Below, piece by piece: positions 1 to 6,931 of a DNA stretch of 64,000 nucleotides (positions within the stretch are counted from its first letter, which is position 1; each line of letters opens with the position of its first letter). The translations under genes and the position numbers were made by a program. The stretch covers positions 94,576 to 158,575 of the forward strand of contig CAKTEM010000004.1 in NCBI GenBank assembly GCA_934548045.1, in the 5' to 3' direction. The stretch comes from an uncultured Faecalibacterium sp. (GTDB lineage Bacteria > Bacillota > Clostridia > Oscillospirales > Ruminococcaceae). The notes under the pieces were generated by a model that saw only the letters and a program-made list of their open reading frames with translations, was not told the DNA's origin and ran no database searches.

Positions 1-191
1 TGCGTGTCTGGTCAATGGCAACGGAACTGCTGATGCCGCTGGTCTGCGTGCTGATGTCATGGCTTCGGAGCCGGACGGGAATTCAGACAGAGATGTTTGT
101 TCTCTTTCTCTACCTCGGCGGACTGTTCATTCCGGTGATCGTCACCGCCAGACGGTACGAGTTCGACAGACCCACCCAAAAGAAAAAATGA
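1..191 (+). CDS. C-terminal end of a membrane protein (5'-truncated)
   Basis: An open frame runs from the window edge (first full codon at 3) to a TGA at 189-191. It encodes the last 62 residues of a protein. Two hydrophobic stretches are visible, one around LLMPLVCVLMSWL and one around MFVLFLYLGGLFIPVIV, separated by a short polar loop with two arginines. The tail is basic and polar and ends in KKK, as expected for a cytoplasmic end of an integral membrane protein. The family cannot be named from this fragment. It is co-directional with the carboxypeptidase gene 60 bases downstream, so the two could share a transcript. Confidence 0.6.
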   Translation, partial: RVWSMATELLMPLVCVLMSWLRSRTGIQTEMFVLFLYLGGLFIPVIVTARRYEFDRPTQKKK

Positions 192-200
192 TGCAGGAAA

Positions 201-245
201 CACTTCCCTTCATTCGTTTTAGTGAATAGAAACGAAAGGGAAGTG
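201..245 (+). promoter_or_regulatory. Hairpin covering the ribosome-binding site of the carboxypeptidase gene
   Basis: CACTTCCCTT (201-210) pairs with AAGGGAAGTG (236-245), and TCGTTT (214-219) pairs with AAACGA (230-235). This gives 16 base pairs with a three-base bulge and a ten-base loop. The 3' arm contains the purine-rich AAAGGGAAG that serves the ATG at 252. No T-run follows, so it does not look like a terminator. Masking of the ribosome-binding site is an inference. Confidence 0.5.
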
Positions 246-251
246 AAAGCG

Positions 252-1130
252 ATGAAAAACAGACGGCGGAGAAAAAACCGGAACCATCTCGGTTGGATTT
301 GGCTCATTCTGCTGTTGCTGGCAGTATTGATTTTGTGGCCAAAGAAAGTGCATCTGGACGGCCTGATCAGCCCAAACGCGATTCTACTGGAAGCGGACAG
401 CGGAGAGGTTCTGGCCGAGAAGAACGCGGATACGCAAATCTACCCGGCATCCATGACAAAGATGATGACTGTCCTGCTTGCCATTGAAGCGGAACCTGAC
501 CTTGACCGGCAGGTGACGGTACCCGAGGATATCTTTCCGGCGTTGAAGCAGGAGGGGGCGTCAATGGCAGGGTTCAAGTCCGGCGAAGTTGTTACAGTAC
601 GCGATTTACTGTATGGTGCGCTCCTGCCGTCCGGTGCGGAGTGCTGTGAAACGCTGGCACGGCTGGTATCTGGAACGGAAACGGATTTTGTCGCCCTGAT
701 GAACCGGAAAGCGGCAGAGCTTGGAATGACTTCCACCCACTTCTGCAACCCGACCGGCCTGCACGCCCCGGAACATGTCTCGACGGTACGGGATATCTCC
801 GTTCTTCTCCGGGAGGCTGTCCGGAATGAGATGTTCCGGAAAATTCTGACGACAGAACGCTATACCATCCAGCCGACCAACCTGCACCCGGAGGGCTTTA
901 CCGTGACAAGCACCCTGCTGAAAGAACTGAACGGGGATGAGATCCGCAATGGAAAAATTCTGGGCGGCAAGACCGGCTACACCAGCGAAGCCGGACTGTG
1001 TCTTGCCAGCATCGCCGAGGTAAAAGGGAAGACGTATCTGCTCGTCACAGCCGGTGCGCTGGGAAGCCACGAGACTGAGCCGTATCACATCGAGGACGCG
1101 GTAAAGACATACCGCCAGCTGGCACGCTGA
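252..1130 (+). CDS. dacF: D-alanyl-D-alanine carboxypeptidase (penicillin-binding protein, DacF/PBP5 family)
   Basis: This is a serine peptidase of family S11. It trims the terminal D-Ala from peptidoglycan pentapeptides outside the membrane. The start at ATG 252 fits the ribosome-binding site AAAGGGAAG at 235-243; a GTG at 222 in the same frame would lie inside the loop of the hairpin described above. The 292-residue product begins with a very basic stretch, then one membrane segment (about residues 15-30) that probably acts as an uncleaved anchor. The three catalytic motifs are all present: SMTK (Ser67, Lys70), SGA in place of the more usual SGN (Ser127), and KTG (240-242). It lacks the long C-terminal beta domain and amphipathic anchor of classical PBP5, which agrees with N-terminal anchoring. 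The exact paralogue name (dacF versus dacB) is uncertain. Confidence 0.85.
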   Translation: MKNRRRRKNRNHLGWIWLILLLLAVLILWPKKVHLDGLISPNAILLEADSGEVLAEKNADTQIYPASMTKMMTVLLAIEAEPDLDRQVTVPEDIFPALKQEGASMAGFKSGEVVTVRDLLYGALLPSGAECCETLARLVSGTETDFVALMNRKAAELGMTSTHFCNPTGLHAPEHVSTVRDISVLLREAVRNEMFRKILTTERYTIQPTNLHPEGFTVTSTLLKELNGDEIRNGKILGGKTGYTSEAGLCLASIAEVKGKTYLLVTAGALGSHETEPYHIEDAVKTYRQLAR

Positions 1131-1195
1131 GGCATTTGCGCAGAATCACTAATTTTTGCGGTAAAATACTGGTTATCCTTATCAAAAGAACTATC

Positions 1196-1224
1196 TTGAA
1201 AAATGACTGTAACCCGATTATAAT
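1196..1224 (+). promoter_or_regulatory. Promoter upstream of the MATE gene leader
   Basis: TTGAAA (1196-1201), a 17-base spacer and TATAAT (1219-1224) form a near-consensus sigma-A promoter. Transcription would start near 1231, only about eight bases before the hairpin at 1239-1274. The MATE transcript would therefore have to pass a terminator-like structure. Confidence 0.7.
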
Positions 1225-1238
1225 ACCACTCATGAAAC

Positions 1239-1274
1239 AAAAACGTCCTGTCCACTTTCCGGCAGGGCGTTTTT
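1239..1274 (+). terminator. Intrinsic terminator or attenuator between the carboxypeptidase and MATE genes
   Basis: AAAAACGTCCTG (1239-1250) pairs with CAGGGCGTTTTT (1263-1274) with one G-U pair, and the 3' arm ends in five T residues. It can end transcripts from the carboxypeptidase gene. It also lies downstream of the strong promoter at 1196-1224, so it may attenuate the MATE gene. Confidence 0.75.
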
Positions 1275-1340
1275 GTTGGGGAAAAATGAGAATTTTTTGA
1301 GAGAAAACACTTACAGCCACCCTTAGGAGGGGGTTCCAGT

Positions 1341-2696
1341 ATGACAAAAGATATGACCCAGGGCAGTCCGCTCAAACTGCTTCTGGCGTTTGCGGTGCCG
1401 CTGATGCTGGGCAGCCTGTTCCAGCAGTTTTACAATCTGGCCGATACCATCATCGTGGGCCGGTTCGTGGGTGTCGAGGCACTGGCGGCAGTCGGCAGTG
1501 TCGGCGGCCTGAACTATCTGGTCCTCGGCTTCGTCAACGGCATCGCCTGCGGCTTTTCCATCCCCATTTCGTGGACGTTCGGCGCGAAGGATTACGGCGA
1601 GATGCGCCGCTACACCGCGAATACGGTCTGGCTGTCGGTCGGTTTTGCCGTCGTGCTGACCATCGTGACCGTCGCCCTGACCCGGCCCATTCTGGTCTGG
1701 ACCAATACGCCGGAAAACATCATCGACCTGGCGGACATATACATCCGGACCATTTTCTGGGGCATCCCATTCACCCTGCTGTACAACATGACCAGTGCGC
1801 TGATGCGTGCCTTGGGCGACAGCAAGCGGCCGCTGTACTTCCTGCTGGTGGCAAGTGTGCTGAACATCGGGCTTGACCTCGTGTGCATCATCGTCTTTGA
1901 CATGGGTGCGTTTGGCGCGGCCTTTGCGACCGTGTTCAGTCAGGCGGTGGCCGGCATCGGCAGTCTGATCTACATCGTCCGCCATTACCATGAGCTTCGT
2001 TGGTCGAAGGAAGAGGGAAGATTCAGCACCAGCCACTGCCTGAAGCTCTGCAACATGGGCATCCCGATGGGCCTGCAGTGCAGTATCACGGCCATCGGTT
2101 CGGTCGTCCTGCAGGGTGCCGTCAATGGTCTGGGCAGCGATATCGTTGCCGCACAGACCGCCGGAAGCAAGGCGGCGCAGTTCCTGTCGGTGCCGCTGGA
2201 AAGCATCGGCACGGCCATGACGACCTACGCCAGCCAGAACATCGGCGCGCACGACCTCAAGCGTGTGGACCGCGGCGTGAATACGGCCCTCGGCATCGGC
2301 TGTGTGTACAGCATCGCATCGTTCCTCATCCTCCGTGTGCTGGATAAGCCCCTCATCGGGCTGTTCCTTGACCGCGGCGAAGTTGAAATTATGGCAAATG
2401 CCCAGAGCTTTATTTTCTGGAACAGCGTCTTTTATATTCCGCTGGCCGTCCTTATCATCTATCGGTATACCATTCAGGGCTTGGGTTACTCCGGCCTTGC
2501 GATGTTCGCCGGTGTTGCCGAGATGGTTGCCCGTGCGCTGGTCGGCTTCCTGTTCGTGCCGCTCTGGGGTTACTTTGCGGCCTGCATCGCCAACCCCGTG
2601 GCATGGTTCTTCGCCTGCTTCTTCCTCATCCCGGCGTATTTCGCAGTCCATCGCCGCCTGATGAAGGATAAGGAGATCGGACACGCGACGATATAA
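1341..2696 (+). CDS. MATE-family multidrug/cation antiporter
   Basis: The 451-residue protein is hydrophobic over nearly its whole length, with about twelve membrane segments. Its opening, with PLMLGSLFQQFYNLADTIIVG and then a Gly/Ala-rich helix, is typical of MATE exporters of the NorM/DinF group. Members export cationic drugs or other toxic compounds using a Na+ or H+ gradient. The start at ATG 1341 has a strong AGGAGGGGG at 1327-1335. The gene has its own promoter and a 110-base leader that contains a terminator hairpin. The substrate cannot be deduced. It is followed directly after the stop codon by a copy of the dispersed palindromic repeat. Confidence 0.9.
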   Translation: MTKDMTQGSPLKLLLAFAVPLMLGSLFQQFYNLADTIIVGRFVGVEALAAVGSVGGLNYLVLGFVNGIACGFSIPISWTFGAKDYGEMRRYTANTVWLSVGFAVVLTIVTVALTRPILVWTNTPENIIDLADIYIRTIFWGIPFTLLYNMTSALMRALGDSKRPLYFLLVASVLNIGLDLVCIIVFDMGAFGAAFATVFSQAVAGIGSLIYIVRHYHELRWSKEEGRFSTSHCLKLCNMGIPMGLQCSITAIGSVVLQGAVNGLGSDIVAAQTAGSKAAQFLSVPLESIGTAMTTYASQNIGAHDLKRVDRGVNTALGIGCVYSIASFLILRVLDKPLIGLFLDRGEVEIMANAQSFIFWNSVFYIPLAVLIIYRYTIQGLGYSGLAMFAGVAEMVARALVGFLFVPLWGYFAACIANPVAWFFACFFLIPAYFAVHRRLMKDKEIGHATI

Positions 2697-2699
2697 TAA

Positions 2700-2818
2700 C
2701 CCTCTCAGTCAATGCCTGACGGCATTGCCAGATTCCTCCCTTTGTCGCTAATGCGACATCTCCCTCCGACCGGAGGGAGTCTTTCCTCAAAGGGAGAACC
2801 ATTGGCATGTCGGTCAGG
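2700..2818 (+). repeat. Dispersed palindromic repeat, copy 1 (long form)
   Basis: The element begins CCCTCTCAGTC right after the MATE stop codon and ends GCATGTCGGTCAGGTTT. It contains nested stems: AATGCC/GGCATT, CCCTTTG/CAAAGGG, GTCGC/GCGAC and CTCCCTCCG/CGGAGGGAG. It shares its ends with the copies at 5145, 15674, 21091 and (inverted) 22451. The central part resembles the copy at 25030. Confidence 0.8.
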
Positions 2819-2866
2819 TTTTTTGTTATAGAGGAAGATTCCGGGCCTTGCAGTCTTGATTCACGA

Positions 2867-2895
2867 TTTACAAATCTTACAAAAAAGGCTATACT
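2867..2895 (+). promoter_or_regulatory. recD2 promoter
   Basis: TTTACA (2867-2872), 17 bases, TATACT (2890-2895). Transcription would begin near 2902. This supports the ATG at 2930 as the recD2 start and argues against an in-frame ATG at 2807 that lies inside the repeat. Confidence 0.65.
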
Positions 2896-2929
2896 ATATC
2901 TGATTCTGTCAGAAAAAGGCGGTGAGGAA

Positions 2930-5164
2930 ATGGAGAAAGAGCAGGAGCTGGAACAGATCGAAGGCACGGTCGAGGACATCATCTACGAGAACCCCGACAA
3001 CGGCTATGTGGTCTTCGAGGTGTCGGGCGGCGGCGTCATCACGGTCGTCTGCGGCATCGTCGGGGAGCTGCACGCCGGTGTCAGCGTCATCTGCCGGGGC
3101 AAGTACGAGAACCACGCGACCTATGGCCGACAGTTCCATGCGCAGGAGTGCGAGACGGACATGCCGAAAGACCTCGAGGCCGTCTATGCCTTCCTCGCCA
3201 GCAAATCCCTGCCCTATATCGGAGCCAAGACCGCCGAAAAAATCATCAACCAGTTCGGCGCACACGCGCTGGACATCATCGCCAACGACCCGGCACAGCT
3301 GACGAGCATCCCGGGTATTACGGCGGACAAGGCCGACCGCATCCAGCAGGAATTCAAGCGGATGTTCGGGATGCGCGAACTCATCGCCTATCTGGCACAG
3401 TTTGAGATCAGCCCTCGCCGCGCGATGGAGGTCTTCCGGGTGTTTGGCCCGGGCGCGATGCAGGCGATCTCGAATAACCCCTATCTGCTCTGCGGCGAAC
3501 CGCTCCAACTGGATTTTCGCCACGCGGACAGCATCGCCCAGTATTATAAAATGGAGGGCGACTGCGCCCAGCGGCTCGAAGCGGCCCTTCTGCGCACCCT
3601 GCGCCACAACGCCAACAACGGCCATACCTGCCTTCCGCGCAATCAGCTCATCGACACAGCGTCGAATTTTATCCATCAACCGCCCGAAAAGCTGGGTGAG
3701 GCGTTGAACCGCTGTCTCGACAAGGAAGAGCTTGGAGTCAAGGTGTTCGATGGAACGCAGTACATCTATCTGCCCGACCTGCTGGCGGCGGAACAGGACA
3801 TCGCGCACCGTTTGGCGATCCTGGCCCGGAGAGGGAAGCAGACTGCCCACAGCCTCGACAAAAATATCCAGATGCTCGAACTGGCGCAGGGTTTTACCTA
3901 CGCGCCGCTCCAACGGGAAGCCATCCGGAAGGCCATGACTGAGAACTGTCTTGTCCTGACCGGCGGCCCCGGCACTGGCAAGACAACGACGGTCAACGCG
4001 ATTTTGCAATTGCTGGAACAGCAGGCCGAACGGGTCGCTCTCTGCGCTCCGACCGGACGGGCGGCAAAACGCCTGAGTGAGCTGACCGGCCGGAAGGCAA
4101 GCACCATCCACCGCCTGCTTGAGGTGGATTACTCCGGCGGTGTCGTCAGCTTTATTCATAATGATAAGAACCTGCTCAAGTGCGATGTCGTCATTCTCGA
4201 CGAGATGAGTATGGTGGACGTCCGGCTGTTTCAGGCCCTCATCGTAGCGTTGCGGTACAGCTGCCGTATTATTATGGTAGGCGACGCCGACCAGCTGCCA
4301 AGCGTCGGCCCGGGCAATATTCTGGGCGAAGTCATCCGCTCCGGGCTGATCCCGACCGTCTGCCTGAACGAGATTTTTCGGCAGGCCGAGCGGAGCCTCA
4401 TCGTGGAAAACGCCCATCACATCATCTCGAACGAGCCGTTGCAGAAGGGCGGCAAGACGGACGACTTCTTCTTTCTGGAATCGGACGGCGACGCGGCGCA
4501 GAAACTGGTCTGCGACCTTGTGACGACCCGTCTGCCGCGCAGCTATGGGTTCGACCCCATCAAGGATATTCAGGTGCTTTGCCCGACCAAGCTCGGCCCG
4601 ACCGGAACGCAGGCGTTGAACGTCGAGCTGCAGAACCTGCTCAATCCGCCCCAGAAGGGCAAGCCTCAACTGCAGAGCGCGGCCCGGGTCTTCCGGGTGG
4701 GCGACAAAGTAATGCAGGTGCGCAATAATTATGAAATTATCTGGCAGCGCATCGGTGGGGAACAGGGCGTCGGAGCCTACAACGGCGATATCGGCATCGT
4801 CGAGTCCATCAACATGCGCGACCGGTCAATGGTCGTCCGGATGGATGACCGGCGGCTGCTCTACCCGGCGGAGAACCTCAATGAATTGGAAATTGCCTAC
4901 GCCATCACGGTACACAAGAGTCAGGGCAGCGAGTTCCCGGCGGTGATCCTGCCGGTGGCGCAGGTTCCGCCGCGGCTCTGCTACCGGAACCTGTTCTATA
5001 CCGGCGTCACCCGAGCCAGAAAGCTCTGCATCGTGGCCGGACGCCGGGATGTCGTCAACCGGATGATGTCGAATGTCCGCCAGAATCTCCGGTACAGCGG
5101 CCTGAGTGAGCTGCTGAAAGAAGAGCTTCCGCCGGAACAGATAGCCCTCTCAGTCACTCCGTGA
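2930..5164 (+). CDS. recD2: RecD2-type ATP-dependent DNA helicase (SF1B)
   Basis: RecD2 is a 5'-3' DNA helicase found in bacteria without RecBC and acts in repair and replication-fork maintenance. The 744-residue product has the expected order: an N-terminal OB-like region, helix-hairpin-helix repeats (for example SLPYIGAKTAEKI and LTSIPGITADKADRI), then the helicase core. Walker A is GGPGTGKTTT (345-354), Walker B is DEMSMVD (from about 424), followed by GDADQLPSVGPG and the late motif AITVHKSQGSEFP. The start at 2930 is downstream of the promoter at 2867-2895; the frame is open upstream to 2807, but that part is repeat sequence. The last codons (ALSVTP and stop) are encoded by a second repeat copy, so the natural C-terminus has been changed by that element. 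Confidence 0.93.
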   Translation: MEKEQELEQIEGTVEDIIYENPDNGYVVFEVSGGGVITVVCGIVGELHAGVSVICRGKYENHATYGRQFHAQECETDMPKDLEAVYAFLASKSLPYIGAKTAEKIINQFGAHALDIIANDPAQLTSIPGITADKADRIQQEFKRMFGMRELIAYLAQFEISPRRAMEVFRVFGPGAMQAISNNPYLLCGEPLQLDFRHADSIAQYYKMEGDCAQRLEAALLRTLRHNANNGHTCLPRNQLIDTASNFIHQPPEKLGEALNRCLDKEELGVKVFDGTQYIYLPDLLAAEQDIAHRLAILARRGKQTAHSLDKNIQMLELAQGFTYAPLQREAIRKAMTENCLVLTGGPGTGKTTTVNAILQLLEQQAERVALCAPTGRAAKRLSELTGRKASTIHRLLEVDYSGGVVSFIHNDKNLLKCDVVILDEMSMVDVRLFQALIVALRYSCRIIMVGDADQLPSVGPGNILGEVIRSGLIPTVCLNEIFRQAERSLIVENAHHIISNEPLQKGGKTDDFFFLESDGDAAQKLVCDLVTTRLPRSYGFDPIKDIQVLCPTKLGPTGTQALNVELQNLLNPPQKGKPQLQSAARVFRVGDKVMQVRNNYEIIWQRIGGEQGVGAYNGDIGIVESINMRDRSMVVRMDDRRLLYPAENLNELEIAYAITVHKSQGSEFPAVILPVAQVPPRLCYRNLFYTGVTRARKLCIVAGRRDVVNRMMSNVRQNLRYSGLSELLKEELPPEQIALSVTP

Positions 5165-5204
5165 CAGCTCCCCCAGAGGGGGAGCCATTGGCAGGCCGGG
5201 CAAC
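5145..5204 (+). repeat. Dispersed palindromic repeat, copy 2
   Basis: CCCTCTCAGTC (5145-5155) starts inside the recD2 frame, and the recD2 TGA lies in the first small stem (CAC-tcc-GTG). The main stem is GCTCCCC...GGGGAGC, followed by CCATTGGCAGGCCGGGCAA. It is the compact form of the family. Confidence 0.75.
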
Positions 5205-5241
5205 GGATGCGGCAAAACGTGAAATGGTGGGCCTCGTTTGC

Positions 5242-5270
5242 TTGTCAGCATCTGCGATTTATGCTATACT
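5242..5270 (+). promoter_or_regulatory. mreB promoter
   Basis: TTGTCA (5242-5247), 17 bases, TATACT (5265-5270), preceded by TGC, which makes an extended -10. The transcript would carry a leader of roughly 90 bases before the ATG at 5370. Confidence 0.75.
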
Positions 5271-5297
5271 ATAAAATTGAACTGATATGTTCTCCTC

Positions 5298-5324
5298 GCC
5301 CGGGCGGAAGCACCGCCGGAGGGC
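5298..5324 (+). promoter_or_regulatory. Small GC-rich hairpin in the mreB leader
   Basis: GGCGG (5303-5307) pairs with CCGCC (5313-5317), and the flanking GCCC and GGGC can extend the stem. Only a short T-run follows. It lies between the promoter and the mreB ribosome-binding site. Its function is unknown. Confidence 0.35.
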
Positions 5325-5369
5325 ATTTTAATAAGGAAATAGGGTTGGAGAGAAAGGAACTGGAGATTT

Positions 5370-6395
5370 ATGGCACAGAATGACATCGGTATTGATTTGG
5401 GTACAACGACCATCATCATCGCGCAGGAGGGGCAGGGCGTTGTCCTGAACCAGCCCAGCGTCGTGGCGGTCGATACCCGGAAGAACTCCGTTTTGGAGGT
5501 CGGCGACAAGGCACTGGCAATGGTGGGCCGCACCCCGAACTATATCTCGGCGATCTTTCCGCTGAAAGACGGCGTCATCAGCGATCACGCCATGACCCGG
5601 GAGCTGATCTGCCGCTTCGTCAATCATGTTTACAGCTCCCACATGGTCAAGCCCCGTGTGGCAGTCTGCGTGCCTGCGGCCATCACCGGTATCGAGAGCG
5701 ACGCCGTCGTGGAAGCGGTCGTCGCAGCCGGCGCGCGTCAGGTCTATCTGATCGATGAGCCCATCGCCGCCGCGCTGGGTTCCGGCATCGACATCACGGT
5801 TCCGGACGGCCGGATGATCATCGACATTGGCGGCGGCACGACCGATATTGCCGTTCTGTCTTTGGGCGGCAAGGTCAAGGCCACCAGCGTCCGCGTGGCC
5901 GGCAACCACTACGACGACGAGATTCTGAAGCACGTCCGCAGCAAGTTCAGCATCGCCATCGGCCAGCGCACCGCAGAAGAGCTGAAAAAGAATGTCGCCT
6001 GCTGCCCCCAGAAGACCGATTTCAACGAGACGATGGAGATCAAGGGCCGCAGCCTGCTGACCGGCCTGCCTGTCCGTGTCAATGTCTCCACCAGCGACCT
6101 GTACGAGCCGGTCATGATGCTGAGCGAGCAGATCGGCACCGCCGCCCATCAGGTGCTGGAAAAGACTCCGCCGGAGCTGGCAGGCGATATCTACCGCAAC
6201 GGTGTCGTCCTGACCGGCGGCGGCGCACAGCTGCACGGCCTGACTGAGTACCTGAGCCAGGAGCTGAAAGTCGAAGTCACCGTCTCGCCCGACCCCGTCA
6301 ACTGCGTCGCGCTGGGTACGGCCATGAGCCTTGGCCTGAGCGACAAGCTGGAGACCGGTTTCACCGACGCAACGCCTCGCATCGGCCGCCGGTAA
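5370..6395 (+). CDS. mreB: MreB/Mbl-like bacterial actin
   Basis: MreB-family proteins form membrane-bound filaments that organise side-wall synthesis. The 341-residue product has the actin-fold nucleotide motifs: phosphate-1 loop DIGIDLGTTT near the N-terminus, DEPIAAALGSGI in the connecting region, and phosphate-2 loop IIDIGGGTTDIAVLSLGG, with VVLTGGGAQLHGL as the adenosine motif. Length matches the family (about 335-345). The start at 5370 is preceded by an AAAGGA-type site. No mreC or mreD follows; instead a new promoter starts the sodium-pump genes. The gene is thus a single-gene unit with its own promoter and could be an Mbl/MreBH-type paralogue rather than the main MreB. Confidence 0.88.
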   Translation: MAQNDIGIDLGTTTIIIAQEGQGVVLNQPSVVAVDTRKNSVLEVGDKALAMVGRTPNYISAIFPLKDGVISDHAMTRELICRFVNHVYSSHMVKPRVAVCVPAAITGIESDAVVEAVVAAGARQVYLIDEPIAAALGSGIDITVPDGRMIIDIGGGTTDIAVLSLGGKVKATSVRVAGNHYDDEILKHVRSKFSIAIGQRTAEELKKNVACCPQKTDFNETMEIKGRSLLTGLPVRVNVSTSDLYEPVMMLSEQIGTAAHQVLEKTPPELAGDIYRNGVVLTGGGAQLHGLTEYLSQELKVEVTVSPDPVNCVALGTAMSLGLSDKLETGFTDATPRIGRR

Positions 6396-6420
6396 AAAGT
6401 TTCACGGCTTAACTTTTCTT
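6395..6420 (+). terminator. Possible weak terminator after mreB
   Basis: AAAAGTT (6395-6401) and AACTTTT (6411-6417) can form a short A/T-rich stem followed by CTTT. The stem is weak, so the call is tentative. Confidence 0.3.
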
Positions 6421-6452
6421 TAATAATTCGGCATGATTTTTGTTCATACTTG

Positions 6453-6481
6453 TTGAATCGCGCCGGAAAATAATGTATAAT
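6453..6481 (+). promoter_or_regulatory. Promoter of the oadG-oadB pair
   Basis: TTGAAT (6453-6458), 17 bases, TATAAT (6476-6481). The start point would be near 6488, giving a leader of about 60 bases before the oadG ATG. Confidence 0.75.
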
Positions 6482-6550
6482 ATTTTCAAATCGCTTTTTG
6501 CTGTCCGAATCGTCCGGAAGCGAAAAATAAAGTAAAATAGGAGGAAGACC

Positions 6551-6916
6551 ATGAATTTAGGTTATGATGTGATCGTTACCATAACCGGTATCGTACTGGT
6601 GTTTATGATCCTCGTGCTGCTGATGGCAATTATCACGCTGGAGGGCAAGATCTTTGACGCCATGAACGGTAAGAAGGCTGCTGCAAAAGCTGCCGCCGCG
6701 CCGAAAGCTGCCGCAAAGCCTGCAGCACTGGCAAAGCCTGCCGCTGCTGCTCCTGCCGCACCTCAGGTCGAGGCCGGTATTCCGGGTGATGTCGTGGCTG
6801 CGATTATGGCGGCCATCACCGCGATGGGCAACGGCAAGTACGTCCTCAAGGCTGTGCGCCGTGGAAACAACAACTGGGGCAAGGCTGGCGTCAACGACAC
6901 CACTGCGCCTTTTTAA
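6551..6916 (+). CDS. oadG: Sodium-pump decarboxylase gamma subunit (OadG family)
   Basis: The gamma subunit is a small membrane protein that holds Na+-translocating decarboxylases (oxaloacetate, methylmalonyl-CoA, glutaconyl-CoA types) together. The 121-residue product has one N-terminal membrane helix (about 8-30), an Ala/Pro/Lys-rich flexible linker (about 40-75), and a C-terminal segment EAGIPGDVVAAIMAAITAM followed by a basic patch, typical of gamma/delta subunits in Clostridia. AGGAGG sits just before the ATG. It lies 15 bases before the beta subunit gene under one promoter. Which carboxyl substrate the pump uses cannot be told from this subunit. Confidence 0.82.
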   Translation: MNLGYDVIVTITGIVLVFMILVLLMAIITLEGKIFDAMNGKKAAAKAAAAPKAAAKPAALAKPAAAAPAAPQVEAGIPGDVVAAIMAAITAMGNGKYVLKAVRRGNNNWGKAGVNDTTAPF

Positions 6917-6931
6917 CACGGGAGGAAAAAC

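Noticed and set aside
222..251. GTG at 222 as the start of the carboxypeptidase
   Set aside because: It has no ribosome-binding site and lies in the loop of the hairpin; ATG 252 has a good site.
2807..2929. N-terminal extension of recD2 from an ATG at 2807
   Set aside because: The extension covers the repeat and lies upstream of the promoter at 2867-2895.
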